From Candidatus Bathyarchaeota archaeon (lineage in GTDB: Archaea; Thermoproteota; Bathyarchaeia; Bathyarchaeales; Bathycorpusculaceae), in the NCBI GenBank assembly GCA_018396705.1, contig JAGTQZ010000004.1, positions 186,001 through 250,000 on the forward strand: a stretch of DNA of 64,000 bases, written 5' to 3'. A model generated the notes under the pieces. It worked only from the letters and a program-made list of their open reading frames with translations. It was not told the DNA's origin and searched no databases. The translations under genes and the position numbers were made by a program. This document shows, piece by piece, positions 1 through 8,790 of this stretch (its first letter is position 1; each line of letters starts with the position of its first letter).

Positions 1-989
1 GGCTTTCGGTAGCCCTAGCCTCCATAATCGGTGAGTCCATCCACATTTACAATATTAGGCAGAACAGGCCGCAGCCAGGCTTAAGACCCCAACATTTAGA
101 AGCTGTCTTAACTGCAGCGAAACTCTGCGACGCAGAAGTGAAAGGAGCTGTCTTAAATTCTCGAGAACTTTGGTTCATGCCTAGAAGCATTAAGGGCGGA
201 AGGTTTGAGGCTGAAATTGGCACAGCTGGAAGCATTCCTATGTTGATAATGACAGTTTTGCCCATATGTATCTTTGCTGAAAACACTGTTCGTTTGCACG
301 TTTCGAAGGGCGGAACTGATGTTTCCAACTCACCGACGATAAATTACATGCGAAACGTTTTCCTTCCAGTGTTGAGGCGTATGGGCATAAATGCAGCCAT
401 AACTGTTCGTAAGTACGGCTACTATCCGAAAGGTATGGGTGAAGCTATATTAACCGTCGAGCCATGCAAGGAGCTTAAACCTCTTTCCATAGAAGAGTTC
501 GGCATACTAAAAACTATTAAAGGTGTTTCTGTATGTACTTTTCTAGCTGACAGAAGAGTTGCTGAACGACAGGCGGAAGCCGCTAACAACTATCTTCGCG
601 GCAAAGGCTTAACCGCGGACATCCAAATAATAAATGATCACTCTAATCCATTACAGAAGGGCAGCTCGCTTGTCCTTTGGGCTGAAACCGACAAAGGCGC
701 TGTCCTAGGCGCAGACGCTATAGGTGAACTGCGGAAAACCAGTGAAGCGGTGGGTGTGGAGGCAGCTGAAAAACTATATATGGAGGTTAATTCGAGAGCC
801 ACTGTTGATGTGCATTTAGCTGATATGCTGATTCCATACATAACCCTAGCAAGGGGGAGATCCGTCTACTACACGAGGGAGCTTTCTGACCATTTAGAGA
901 CAAACATTTGGCTGGCCGAACTCCTTTTAGGTGTTAGGTTTAAGGTAGAGAAGGTCAACGGCCTTTACAGAGTTGAAAAGGTTGGCTAG
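1..989 (+). CDS. rtcA: RNA 3'-terminal phosphate cyclase, 5' end outside window
   Basis: The enzyme uses ATP to turn an RNA 3'-phosphate into a 2',3'-cyclic phosphate. The reading frame is open from base 3 and carries the family motif GESIHIYNIRQNRPQPGLRP at once, so the gene begins before the window and the internal ATG at 138 is not the start. The C-terminal part has VDVHLADMLIPY, which contains the His expected to be adenylylated in the RtcA family. About 328 residues are visible, close to a full-length RtcA of 340. The FAU-1-type RNase gene starts 3 bases after the stop, so the two RNA-processing genes are probably co-transcribed. Assignment is from recognised family motifs. Confidence 0.93.
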   Translation, partial: LSVALASIIGESIHIYNIRQNRPQPGLRPQHLEAVLTAAKLCDAEVKGAVLNSRELWFMPRSIKGGRFEAEIGTAGSIPMLIMTVLPICIFAENTVRLHVSKGGTDVSNSPTINYMRNVFLPVLRRMGINAAITVRKYGYYPKGMGEAILTVEPCKELKPLSIEEFGILKTIKGVSVCTFLADRRVAERQAEAANNYLRGKGLTADIQIINDHSNPLQKGSSLVLWAETDKGAVLGADAIGELRKTSEAVGVEAAEKLYMEVNSRATVDVHLADMLIPYITLARGRSVYYTRELSDHLETNIWLAELLLGVRFKVEKVNGLYRVEKVG

Positions 990-992
990 GCC

Positions 993-2396
993 TTGAAGGC
1001 GAGAGTTAGAGGCATATACGCCACAGCCCTAACAAAGTTGTTGTTGGAAAACGGCTTTAAAGTTGTCCAGCCATCCCAAGCTATAAAGTTGCGTTTCGGC
1101 ATGGCTGACAACAGTGAGCCTCCAGACATTAAAATTGAAGATAGACATGACCTCCAAGGAGTTGTGGTGCTAGGCAAGAGGGAAGCCGTAAAAGCCTTCA
1201 AGACCATCCTACAAGCAATCCTTGAAGATGCTATAACAAGAGAATGGGGCGTAAGTGTGGATGGCATATACAAAGGCTGCATCATTGGCGAAGACGAGAT
1301 GGGCCTTTATGTGAAAATTGGAAACGAAGCCGTGGGGGTTCTCCCAAAAAACGAAGCCTCAATCCAAAATCAGAATGAAATCCTTGTGCAAGTTGAACGG
1401 AAACGTATTGGCGGAAAAACTCCAATCCTGACGACGCAACTGAAAATTGTCGGAGACTGTGCCATTCTCATCCAAAATGGCCGCGTAGGCGTAAGCCTAA
1501 AAATCCGAGACGTCGCCAAACGGGCGGAGCTTTACGCTTTGGGGAAGCAGCTGGCGCCTGAAGGCTGGGGTATAATCTGGCGGAAGCCAGCAGCCCATAA
1601 ACCAAGAGAAGTCTTAGAAAACGAGGTGAAGATGCTTGTGGAAAAAGCCAAGGTTTTAGCTGAGAAGGCTTCCTCAGCCACAGCGCCATCCCTCCTGGTT
1701 GAAGGCTTACATTTCATGAGCGTTGAGTTTCCAAGCATTTCAAAAAGAAAGTTGGATGCTTTGAGGACTTTGGTCACGCCAACCTTAGATGGGCATCACT
1801 TCTATAAGAGTTGTGGCGGCAGAGTTTCCGCCGCGTTAGAGATGGCTGAAAAACTTTTAGAGAAAGGGCAAAGCCTAGATGAAGTGAAAAAGCTTTTCGT
1901 GGAGCAGACAGCCGCTGAGTTTCCAGAAGAAGGCGTGACTGTGAGTGTGGAGCATGTAAAGCTTAGCGGTGCGGTCTTTAACCTTGGACAGGCAATCCTT
2001 GAAGTCCTAGACAACGGTGAGATACGCTACTGTAGGACCATGAAGACTGACGGCTTTTACGATGGTCTGGGCACTGTTAAGGAGGCTGGCGACCGGGCGG
2101 TGAGCCAGACAAAAACCGGCGAGTGGCACATCATAACAAACTATTACTCGAAGGATAGTGTGTGGAAAGGAGCCTACATAAACATAAATACACCAGTAGA
2201 GGTTTATCCAAACGCCTTACGCTATGTGGATTTAGAGGTTGACATTTGCATCCGTCCAGACGGCGAAACCAAAATACTCGATATGGAAAAACTGGATAAA
2301 GCCTTAGAACAAGGTTTGATTGGCAAGCTGCTCTATGAAAGGGTAAACGCTGAAGTTAAGGAAGTCCTTGAAAATAAACCGGCTGTGCCACGTTAA
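993..2396 (+). CDS. FAU-1 family ribonuclease / AU-rich RNA-binding protein
   Basis: The 467-residue product matches the archaeal FAU-1 family, a probable RNase E/G-like protein that binds AU-rich RNA. The N-terminal half includes an S1/OB-like stretch (around residues 95-165). The C-terminal part, with the segment GEWHIITNYYSKDSVWKGAY around residues 370-390, is a DUF402-type domain. The start is a TTG just after the rtcA stop. Neighbouring genes (rtcA upstream, a Mut7-C RNase further down) also act on RNA. Function is inferred from family membership; catalytic residues were not individually checked. Confidence 0.82.
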   Translation: MKARVRGIYATALTKLLLENGFKVVQPSQAIKLRFGMADNSEPPDIKIEDRHDLQGVVVLGKREAVKAFKTILQAILEDAITREWGVSVDGIYKGCIIGEDEMGLYVKIGNEAVGVLPKNEASIQNQNEILVQVERKRIGGKTPILTTQLKIVGDCAILIQNGRVGVSLKIRDVAKRAELYALGKQLAPEGWGIIWRKPAAHKPREVLENEVKMLVEKAKVLAEKASSATAPSLLVEGLHFMSVEFPSISKRKLDALRTLVTPTLDGHHFYKSCGGRVSAALEMAEKLLEKGQSLDEVKKLFVEQTAAEFPEEGVTVSVEHVKLSGAVFNLGQAILEVLDNGEIRYCRTMKTDGFYDGLGTVKEAGDRAVSQTKTGEWHIITNYYSKDSVWKGAYININTPVEVYPNALRYVDLEVDICIRPDGETKILDMEKLDKALEQGLIGKLLYERVNAEVKEVLENKPAVPR

Positions 2397-2453
2397 CCTT
2401 AAGCTAGTTTTATCTAGATAAAGCGCCTCTTTTCCAACAAGAGGCGAAAACTG

Positions 2454-3803
2454 TTGATTGTTGACCTGATTCTAAAGGACCTAAAGGCCTACGTAAATGG
2501 CGCTGTGCAAGAATGTTGCATAGCCATTAAAAATGGCGTTGTCTACAAGGTTGGACGAGAAGCCCAAATGCCCAAGGCTGATAACATGCTCAGCCTTGGA
2601 GGGCTTCTAATATTGCCAGGCTTAATTGACGCTCACGTGCATTTGAGGGATGAGGGAAAAGCCTACAAAGAAGACTTTTACACTGGAACAGCGGCGGCCG
2701 CCGCCGGTGGCTTCACAACAGTGTTGGATATGCCCAACAACACTCCAGTCACAATGAGCGCTGAAACCTTAAGTCGGCGGATGGAAACAGCGAAGAGAAA
2801 AATTCTGGTTAATGTAGGTTTTTATTCCGAGTTTCCCAGAAGAGTGGAGGAAATTGACACTATAATCAGGGAAGGTGCTGTAGCCTTCAAGCTTTACCTA
2901 GGCGAACAGATAGGCGGACTAAATATAGACGACGATGACGCTTTGATGGAGGCATTTAAAACGGTTGCGTCCAGAGTGCCAATTTCAGTACACGCTGAAG
3001 ATAAGAGTTTGCTTAGAAACGTTGAGGAAAGGCTTACCAGGGAGGGACGTGGTGATGTTGAGGCTTTTCTTGAGGTTCACTCGGTGGAGGCTGAAGCTAA
3101 AGCTGTGAGGCGCATGGTAGAGATTGCCGAAAAAACCAAAGCCAAAGTGCACTTCTGCCACATAAGCACAAAAGATAGCTTAGAAACAATTTACAAGGCG
3201 AAAAAGGCAGGGCTGCCGATAACATGCGAGGTTACCCCCCATCACCTATTTTTGTCTGCTGAAGACTTAAAGCATTTGGGAGCCATGGCTTTAACTGCTC
3301 CCCCTTTTAGAGACAAAAGCCACGTTGACGCCTTATGGGCTGGCTTAAGGCATGGAATAATTGATATACTTAGCTCAGACCATGCGCCCCACGTGTTCGC
3401 TGAGAAAAATGCCGAAAATGTTTGGGGAGTCAAAACTGGTATACCTGGACTTGAAACGTCGCTTCCGTTAATGCTGACCGCTGTTAATGCCGGATTGCTT
3501 GGAATTGCAGATATTGTTAGGCTGATGGCTGAAAATCCCGCCAAAATATTCAAACTGAAGGGGCGGGGAGTTATTGAGGAGGGCCGCAAGGCTGACTTGG
3601 TGGTTGTTGACTTGGAAAGGGAGTATTTCATAGATACGTCCAGGTTCCATTCAAAGGCTAAGTTTTCGCCTTTCCATGGTAAACGTGTTAAGGGTAAACC
3701 GGTGAAAACTTTTGTAGGCGGAAGACTTGTCATGGATGACGGCGAAATAGTTGCTCAGACGGGATGCGGCGAAGTAATCCTTGGAGGAGGTGCTAAGACT
3801 TGA
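2454..3803 (+). CDS. pyrC: Dihydroorotase
   Basis: This amidohydrolase-superfamily enzyme closes N-carbamoyl-aspartate to dihydroorotate in pyrimidine synthesis. The 449-residue protein shows the metal ligands in order: DAHVHLRDEG near residue 60, a lysine in FKLYLGEQ (candidate carboxylated Lys), a His in SVHAEDK, a His in HFCHISTKDS, and the catalytic Asp in SSDHAPH near residue 310. Length and motif order match class I dihydroorotase. Allantoinase is the main alternative, but no purine-catabolism genes are nearby. The start is TTG, with a GAGGCG site about 8 bases upstream. The stop overlaps the next start by 4 bases, so translation is probably coupled. Confidence 0.9.
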   Translation: MIVDLILKDLKAYVNGAVQECCIAIKNGVVYKVGREAQMPKADNMLSLGGLLILPGLIDAHVHLRDEGKAYKEDFYTGTAAAAAGGFTTVLDMPNNTPVTMSAETLSRRMETAKRKILVNVGFYSEFPRRVEEIDTIIREGAVAFKLYLGEQIGGLNIDDDDALMEAFKTVASRVPISVHAEDKSLLRNVEERLTREGRGDVEAFLEVHSVEAEAKAVRRMVEIAEKTKAKVHFCHISTKDSLETIYKAKKAGLPITCEVTPHHLFLSAEDLKHLGAMALTAPPFRDKSHVDALWAGLRHGIIDILSSDHAPHVFAEKNAENVWGVKTGIPGLETSLPLMLTAVNAGLLGIADIVRLMAENPAKIFKLKGRGVIEEGRKADLVVVDLEREYFIDTSRFHSKAKFSPFHGKRVKGKPVKTFVGGRLVMDDGEIVAQTGCGEVILGGGAKT

Positions 3804-4285
3804 AATTTATTGCAGATAGTATGCTTGGAAAACTCACCCGCTGGCTTCGCATGCTCGGACATAACGTGAAGTATTCTAACAAGCTGGACGATGCCCAACT
3901 TATAGGCATAGCCAAAAAAGAGCGGAGAATTCTCCTAACAAGGGATTTAGAGCTTTACCAACAAGCTACAGCAAAAGGCGTGCAAGCCTTCTACGTTGAT
4001 GGGCCGACGGAAACTGAAAACTTGGCGAAAATAGCCCAAAAATTTGGCATAAGCCTAGACGTGGATATGTCGCGGTCGCGTTGTCCAAAATGTAATACTC
4101 AAGTCAAACCAATACCAAAGGAAAAGGTTGCGGGCAAAGTTGAAGAGAACACATACACTCACTACAACGATTTCTGGGAATGTCCAAAATGCGGCAAAAT
4201 CTACTGGCAAGGAGCCCACTGGACTAGAATAAGGAAAACTCTTGAAACTGCTAAGGAATTAAGTAAAAATGCGAAAAAAGTCTAG
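3800..4285 (+). CDS. Mut7-C family RNase (DUF82, COG1656)
   Basis: The 161-residue protein begins [20 protein letters not shown], the hallmark of the Mut7-C PIN-like RNase domain, with the conserved Asp near the N-terminus and a second acidic site in LLTRDLELY. The C-terminal third is a zinc ribbon, with CPKC near residue 95 and CPKC near residue 130. The fusion of this PIN-like fold to a zinc ribbon is usual for COG1656. The TTG start lies inside the pyrC stop (TTGA overlap). The gene converges on rpoK, and their 3' ends overlap by 4 bases. The substrate is unknown; RNA cleavage is inferred from the fold. Confidence 0.82.
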   Translation: MKFIADSMLGKLTRWLRMLGHNVKYSNKLDDAQLIGIAKKERRILLTRDLELYQQATAKGVQAFYVDGPTETENLAKIAQKFGISLDVDMSRSRCPKCNTQVKPIPKEKVAGKVEENTYTHYNDFWECPKCGKIYWQGAHWTRIRKTLETAKELSKNAKKV

Positions 4286-4536
4286 GAGGCGGATTTTTTC
4301 TTTTCGCCTTCCAAAAGCCACTTTAACGGTATATCTTGGTAAGTGCCGTCGGGCAGCGTTCGCCTAATAGTTATTGGCAGTATTCCCGCTTCGAGCTCTT
4401 GGAGGGCTATATCTATTGGGCTTGCAGAGCTTTTCGGCGTTTCGATAAGAATAGGGGCACCCATGGCTATTTGTAAGGCTCTAGCCCCCACTATCCTTGC
4501 TTTCTCGAAGCGGGTGAGCTTTGGGGGTCCTATCAA
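4282..4536 (-). CDS. rpoK: DNA-directed RNA polymerase subunit K (Rpo6)
   Basis: The 84-residue protein carries [20 protein letters not shown] followed by AP, the signature of the RPB6/omega-like subunit that helps assemble and stabilise archaeal RNA polymerase. The C-terminus ([14 protein letters not shown]) also fits. The usual acidic N-terminal tail is absent, giving a short form. The start is a TTG 10 codons after an in-frame stop, and no in-frame ATG is available. The gene lies 42 bases downstream of the thermosome gene on the same strand and may be read through from it. Confidence 0.93.
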   Translation of the reverse strand: MIGPPKLTRFEKARIVGARALQIAMGAPILIETPKSSASPIDIALQELEAGILPITIRRTLPDGTYQDIPLKWLLEGEKKKSAS

Positions 4537-4578
4537 GATTTTTTTCTCTTTTTGGGACGTCTTCCATTACCCCAGCGC

Positions 4579-6210
4579 CTAGAATTCGCCTTCAGGCGGG
4601 CCCTTGGGCGGCGTTGGGGGCATTTTGGCTTTTCCAGCAGCGATAACATCGTCAATTTTGAGTATCATCGAAGCAGCTTCTGTTGCAGATTTCACTACTT
4701 GCTTCTTTACTGATATTGGCTCAAAGACTCCCGCTTCTCTCATGTCCTGAACTTTTCCAGAGTGAACTTCAATTCCGGCCCATGTTTCGCCTTTTTCATG
4801 TTTTGCCCTTAGCTCTGACAAAATGTCTATTGGATCTAATCCGGCGTTTTCAGTTAGGGTCGCCGGTATAACCTCTAAGGCATCTGCAAAGCTTTTTACA
4901 GCCAGTTGCTCTCTGCCTGGAAGGGTTTCCGCATACTTCTTTAGAATGCGGGCTATTTCTAATTCTGGGGCTCCGCCGCCAGCCAAAATTTTTGGCTCTT
5001 CGACAACGTCTCGGACTACGCAGATGGCGTCGTGTAGGGAGCGTTCCGCTTCATCCACAATGCGTTCAGTTGCGCCTCTGATGAGGATGGTTACTGAGCG
5101 GGGATTCTTGCATCCTTCTACAAAAGTCATTTTATCATCGCCAACTTTGCGTTCTTCGACAACGCTTGCAAACCCTAGATCTGCTGGTGTCATGTCATCC
5201 AAGTTTGTTATTATTTTTCCTCCAGTAGCCTTGGCAAGCTTTTCCATATCTGACTTTTTGACCCTTCTCACAGCGAGGATTCCTTTTCTGGCTAGGAAAT
5301 GCTGTGCCATGTCATCTATACCCTTCTGGCATAAGACGACGTTGGCGCCCACTGCGACGATCTTCTCCACCATCTCCTTTAGCATTGCTTCTTCCTGTCT
5401 AAGGAAAGCTTCCATTTGCTCTGGGCTTTCAATGTTAATTTTTGCGTCAAATTCTGTTTTTTCAATTTCCAACGGCGCGTCAAGCAGGGCGATTTTTGCG
5501 TTTTCCACGCGTTTAGGCATGCCGGAGTGAACGACTTCTTTGTCCAAGACTATGCCGTTTATTAGCATTGTATCCCTTATCGATTCGCCGGGCTTTTTCT
5601 CAACTTTCACATCGTCAATGTCTACCTTGTATTTGCCGTCCACGTTTTCGGCGACTTGCAGGACTGCTTTAACAGCCAGTTCAGCCAAATATTCCCTACT
5701 TTCAGCTACAAGCTTGCTTGCCATGGAAGTCATAGCCGCTTTCTTCAGATATTCTGGCGATTTTATGTCCACTGGTATGGCTATTTTCTCGATGGTTTCA
5801 AGAGCCTTCTCCATGGCCTTCTTGTAACCATCAATTATGATTGTTGGATGAATATTCTTTCCTATAAGTTCCTCAGCTTTTGCTAACAATTCTCCAGCCA
5901 AAATAACCGCCGTTGTGGTACCGTCTCCAGCTTCATTGTCTTGAGTTTTGGCTACTTCCACCATCATCTTGGCTGCTGGATGCTGTACATCCATTTCATC
6001 TAAAATTGTGCGTCCATCGCTGGTTATCGTGACGTCGCCGAAGCTATCCACAAGCATTTTATCCATGCCTTTCGGGCCGAGGGAGCTTTTCACTGTTTCT
6101 GCTATTATGCGCGCCGCCATGATGTTGGTGTGCTGGGCTTCTCTGCCCCTCGAACGGGTTGAACCCTCTTTTAACACTAGAACTGGGATTCCAGATGCGG
6201 GTGAAGACAA
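4579..6210 (-). CDS. thsA: Thermosome subunit (group II chaperonin)
   Basis: The 543-residue protein is a CCT/TCP-1-like chaperonin that folds cytosolic proteins in an ATP-driven double ring. It has the N-terminal [16 protein letters not shown] and the nucleotide-binding [15 protein letters not shown] motif (around residues 90-105). The second ATP-site block [10 protein letters not shown] is near residue 408. The C-terminus ends [13 protein letters not shown] rather than in the usual Gly/Met-rich repeat. The start is TTG, set by an AGGAGGTTG site 7 bases upstream that no other candidate start uses. A box A and a pair of direct repeats sit upstream. Only one chaperonin gene is seen in the window. 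Confidence 0.96.
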   Translation of the reverse strand: MSSPASGIPVLVLKEGSTRSRGREAQHTNIMAARIIAETVKSSLGPKGMDKMLVDSFGDVTITSDGRTILDEMDVQHPAAKMMVEVAKTQDNEAGDGTTTAVILAGELLAKAEELIGKNIHPTIIIDGYKKAMEKALETIEKIAIPVDIKSPEYLKKAAMTSMASKLVAESREYLAELAVKAVLQVAENVDGKYKVDIDDVKVEKKPGESIRDTMLINGIVLDKEVVHSGMPKRVENAKIALLDAPLEIEKTEFDAKINIESPEQMEAFLRQEEAMLKEMVEKIVAVGANVVLCQKGIDDMAQHFLARKGILAVRRVKKSDMEKLAKATGGKIITNLDDMTPADLGFASVVEERKVGDDKMTFVEGCKNPRSVTILIRGATERIVDEAERSLHDAICVVRDVVEEPKILAGGGAPELEIARILKKYAETLPGREQLAVKSFADALEVIPATLTENAGLDPIDILSELRAKHEKGETWAGIEVHSGKVQDMREAGVFEPISVKKQVVKSATEAASMILKIDDVIAAGKAKMPPTPPKGPPEGEF

Positions 6211-6251
6211 ACCAACAACCTCCTAATGCGTCTCAATGAAAAACAGCATTA

Positions 6252-6284
6252 CAATATAAATTTTTCCTTAGTTACGCTTAGTTA
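6252..6284 (-). promoter_or_regulatory. Thermosome promoter with tandem 8-bp direct repeat
   Basis: Read on the minus strand, a box A-like AAAAATTTATATTG lies about 45 bases before the TTG start. Immediately upstream of it CTTAGTTA occurs twice (6267-6274 and 6277-6284), spaced exactly 10 bp, one helical turn, so two protein contacts would fall on the same face. A heat-responsive regulator site is plausible but unproven. Confidence 0.5.
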
Positions 6285-6343
6285 GACATGTTTCCAGAGA
6301 CAATTAAAGGTAACTTTTCAACGTAGACTCACGTAATGCGTTG

Positions 6344-6359
6344 TTTGGAACGCTCCAAA
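6344..6359. repeat. Perfect inverted repeat TTTGGA-acgc-TCCAAA
   Basis: Six-base arms flank a four-base spacer in the middle of the 239-base divergent region between the thermosome gene and the zinc-protein gene at 6450. It could be an operator for the divergent promoters or a small hairpin; nothing else in the sequence decides. Confidence 0.4.
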
Positions 6360-6407
6360 ATGCTCAATGCGGCTTTGTGTTTTTATGTTGTACGTTTATC
6401 CAAAAAA

Positions 6408-6417
6408 GTTTATTAAA
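6408..6417 (+). promoter_or_regulatory. Box A candidate for the zinc protein at 6450
   Basis: GTTTATTAAA preceded by an A-rich BRE-like stretch lies about 38 bases before the ATG. This is consistent with a transcript start near 6440 and a very short leader. Confidence 0.45.
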
Positions 6418-6449
6418 TATTAAGATTTTGAATACGTGGAGCTGTTCAC

Positions 6450-6815
6450 ATGACGTCGACAAAACATGCATCAAACCCGTACTTTCAAGAAAAGGATAAG
6501 GCGAACAGTTTAACGTGTGATAAATGTGGAGAGGTTTTCGGAAAACCTATCTTAGTAACAGTTTCTTCCAACAGCTTTTCAAAAACTTCTTATTATGCTT
6601 GCCCCCGTTGCCTGACAAAAGTTAAAGAAGCAGCCCCGCATCCAGATGTTGAGGCAAACATAAAAGGTTCGATTGAAGTTTCAAAAAGTGAGGACTGTGG
6701 GAAAACTAAAGAAGGCTGTCCGCATTTTCTCGGGTTTTTGAAGAAACGTCCCAAAAACATGCCAATTCCAGACGGGTGTTTGACTTGTGTTAGAATGATT
6801 GAATGTTTAACTTAA
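6450..6815 (+). CDS. Small zinc-binding protein of unknown function
   Basis: I do not recognise a named family for this 121-residue protein. It has two cysteine pairs typical of a zinc ribbon (CDKC near residue 23, CPRC near residue 50). A separate C-terminal block of four or five cysteines follows, within KEGCPHFLGFLKKRPKN and PDGCLTCVRMIECL. The spacing of that block suggests a second metal site. There are no membrane segments or signal peptide. It has its own promoter and reads away from the thermosome gene. A nucleic-acid-associated or regulatory role is possible but is only a guess. Confidence 0.8.
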   Translation: MTSTKHASNPYFQEKDKANSLTCDKCGEVFGKPILVTVSSNSFSKTSYYACPRCLTKVKEAAPHPDVEANIKGSIEVSKSEDCGKTKEGCPHFLGFLKKRPKNMPIPDGCLTCVRMIECLT

Positions 6816-6886
6816 AAGTTTACAGCCAAACAATACGCTAGACTTAAGTGCAGTAATGTATAAGGCAATCTGGTGAGGACTTAAAG

Positions 6887-7573
6887 TTGCTTCCGCTTAA
6901 GGACTTAAACCGTCCTTCAAGGACACCCCATGTAAACCGTATGCTCCTTATGATTAACATACTCATCTTCCTATTATATTGGCTCTCAGAAGAGGGACTT
7001 TTCCTTCCAAAAATTGCCAGCCAAATTGAACGTAGGTTTGTTATGTATCCCCAAGAGATTGTGCAAGGAGAAAGACTTTATACGCTTGTAACGTCCATGT
7101 TTATGCATGCTGACTGGTGGCATTTACTCGGCAACATGCTCTTTCTTTACATTTTTGGAGACAACATTGAGGATATTTTCGGTCACGGCGGCTATTTTGT
7201 CTTTTACATAATTTGTGGCGTAACAGCAGCCTTCACCCATATACTAAGCCTATATTTGGGTTTAACCTCTCCTGCGGATTTCACGAGAGGCGTTGTTGGA
7301 GCTTCCGGCGCGATTTCCGGAGTGTTAGGCGCCTATATCGTACTTTTTCCAAAAGCTAAAATACTAACATGGGTTATCTATTTTATACTGCCAATTCCAG
7401 CTGTTTTGTTTCTTGGTTTCTGGTTTCTGCTCCAATGGTTTTACGGATTGTTTGAAATCGGAAGCCAAACAGCCTACTGGGCGCACATAGGCGGCTTCAT
7501 AATGGGCATGATTTTGGCAACTGCCTTCGGATTGGAAAGAAAACAGAAAAGAGAACGAAAACACCACCAGTAA
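6887..7573 (+). CDS. Rhomboid family intramembrane serine protease
   Basis: The 228-residue polytopic membrane protein has the rhomboid fold. An N-terminal cytosolic stretch is followed by about six hydrophobic segments. The HADWWHLLGNMLFLYIFG block carries the conserved Trp-His-Asn. The catalytic Ser is in GASGAISGVLGAY near residue 145, and the catalytic His is in WAHIGGFIMG near residue 205. It is predicted to cut transmembrane substrates within the bilayer. The start is TTG, chosen because GGTGAGG lies 8 bases before it. The C-terminus is short and very basic. The gene stands alone, so no substrate is suggested by context. Confidence 0.92.
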   Translation: MLPLKDLNRPSRTPHVNRMLLMINILIFLLYWLSEEGLFLPKIASQIERRFVMYPQEIVQGERLYTLVTSMFMHADWWHLLGNMLFLYIFGDNIEDIFGHGGYFVFYIICGVTAAFTHILSLYLGLTSPADFTRGVVGASGAISGVLGAYIVLFPKAKILTWVIYFILPIPAVLFLGFWFLLQWFYGLFEIGSQTAYWAHIGGFIMGMILATAFGLERKQKRERKHHQ

Positions 7574-7591
7574 GACATTGATTAGGGAAAA

Positions 7592-7656
7592 GGGGTCCGC
7601 CCGTCATGAGTTCCTCATAGGGCATCAATCAGACTGGGACGGCTACATCATCCCCC
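7592..7656. ncRNA. Possible small structured RNA (unassigned)
   Basis: This intergenic patch is richer in G and C than its surroundings and folds on paper. ATGAG-TTC-CTCAT (7606-7618) is capped below by CCC/GGG. It is enclosed by GTCC (7595-7598) with GGAC (7637-7640), and GGGG (7592) can pair with CCCC near 7652. No tRNA, box C/D or SRP signature is present. It lies between the convergent 3' ends of the rhomboid and Pop5 genes, so it could be only a two-way terminator. Confidence 0.3.
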
Positions 7657-7726
7657 AAGCCTAATACGTGATTTGACTAATTAATGTGTTGCGGTCAAAG
7701 ATATTGAGGTTAAAAGCAATACAGCT

Positions 7727-8056
7727 TCAATGAGTCTTGATTCCAATTTTTTTGTGAAGTGCTTTAAGGGTTCCAGAAACCGTTATGATCCGCACAGCTG
7801 CTGGTTTAGCTGCCATTCCAGTTATGAAGGCTATGGCTGCTCTAAATTTATCAATTTCAGTGTGGGTCGCACGGATTATGGCAAGTCCTTTGTCTGCGTC
7901 ATAATTAATTAATGTTAGACCCATTTTACTTGCACCATATTCACCATAAAGCCTCAAAATGGTCTCCCAAACAGCGTCCATAAACTCTTTTTGGCTTATT
8001 TTCTCATTTGAATCGATTTTAAGCGCAAAGTATCTGCGTCTAACTTTGTCCCTCAT
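7727..8056 (-). CDS. rnp2: Ribonuclease P protein component 2 (Pop5)
   Basis: The 109-residue protein is the archaeal Pop5 homologue, a protein cofactor of RNase P that binds the catalytic RNA together with Rpp30 to process tRNA 5' ends. The start RDKVRRRYFALKI and the later GLTLINYDADKGLAIIRATH match the family, and the length is normal. Its ATG overlaps the stop of rnp3 (ATGA), so the partner proteins are probably made from one coupled message. Confidence 0.92.
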   Translation of the reverse strand: MRDKVRRRYFALKIDSNEKISQKEFMDAVWETILRLYGEYGASKMGLTLINYDADKGLAIIRATHTEIDKFRAAIAFITGMAAKPAAVRIITVSGTLKALHKKIGIKTH

Positions 8057-8790
8057 GGACAGTCGCTTCCCTCACGTATTAAGCGGATGCCAGGCGCAAT
8101 GAACCTCGGGCTTAGCTTTTCACGGTTCCTCTCAACTATAGCCAATGGATTCTTTGAGACAGCCTCTAAAGTTGTGAGCTTGTCAAGGTCGAAGAGTGAT
8201 GCTATGGCCGCCATTTCTAGGGGCCTCCGCATCTGTAATGAGTTTGTAGCACCGCTTGAAATGACAATCGACACATGGTAATCTTTGGCTATCGCAGCTT
8301 CTCTCCTCAAGGTTGCCAATAGCCTAATTCTAGCTGGGCCTTTCAGAGTGAGCAATGGTTTTATGTCAATTTCAAGGGCAGCGTTGCTGTCTGAGGCAAG
8401 CTCCGCCTCTGCCTTGTCAAAAAACCTTATTCTGGGATCCGCTGATGGAAAGTTTAGGATATCTACCCTGTGATCTTTTGCGGCTTGCCGTGCAACTTCT
8501 TTCGATTCACATATTACTGCGATTAATTCAACTTTTCTTCTGTACCTCCTCAATTGTTGCAAAAGTTCTTTCGCTGTTCTTGGTTTTAAGTCGAGACGGG
8601 ATGCAAAATCCAGGTTGGCCTCTCTGCATGTTGACCTTAATTTTTGGGCGAAAGCTTCTATTGAAACTATTGGAAGCGGCACAGCCACCAAGCGGTAGCC
8701 AAGCTCCGAAGCCTTTATAAGCATTTGTTCCGTCTTTTCTGTATCGCTTAGGTTTGGCAGCAAGTGCAAGTCTGCAAAACGTCGTTTCAT
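8053..8790 (-). CDS. rnp3: Ribonuclease P protein component 3 (Rpp30)
   Basis: The 245-residue protein is the Rpp30 TIM-barrel-like RNase P subunit, the obligate partner of Pop5. It starts with RRFADLHLLPN, where the D-L-H pattern is the family hallmark. It also has LDLKPRTAKELLQQLRRYRR, a DILNFPS segment, and a late AIASLFDL block. Gene order COG1325-rnp3-rnp2 with 4-base overlaps at both joints marks a tight operon. This is a standard archaeal arrangement with the eL15 gene upstream. Confidence 0.92.
   Translation of the reverse strand: MKRRFADLHLLPNLSDTEKTEQMLIKASELGYRLVAVPLPIVSIEAFAQKLRSTCREANLDFASRLDLKPRTAKELLQQLRRYRRKVELIAVICESKEVARQAAKDHRVDILNFPSADPRIRFFDKAEAELASDSNAALEIDIKPLLTLKGPARIRLLATLRREAAIAKDYHVSIVISSGATNSLQMRRPLEMAAIASLFDLDKLTTLEAVSKNPLAIVERNREKLSPRFIAPGIRLIREGSDCP

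Noticed and set aside
4823-5530. Long open frame (235 codons) on the plus strand inside the thermosome gene
   Set aside because: It is antisense to a clearly conserved chaperonin, shows Ser/Ala/Thr-rich shadow composition and has no recognisable motif.
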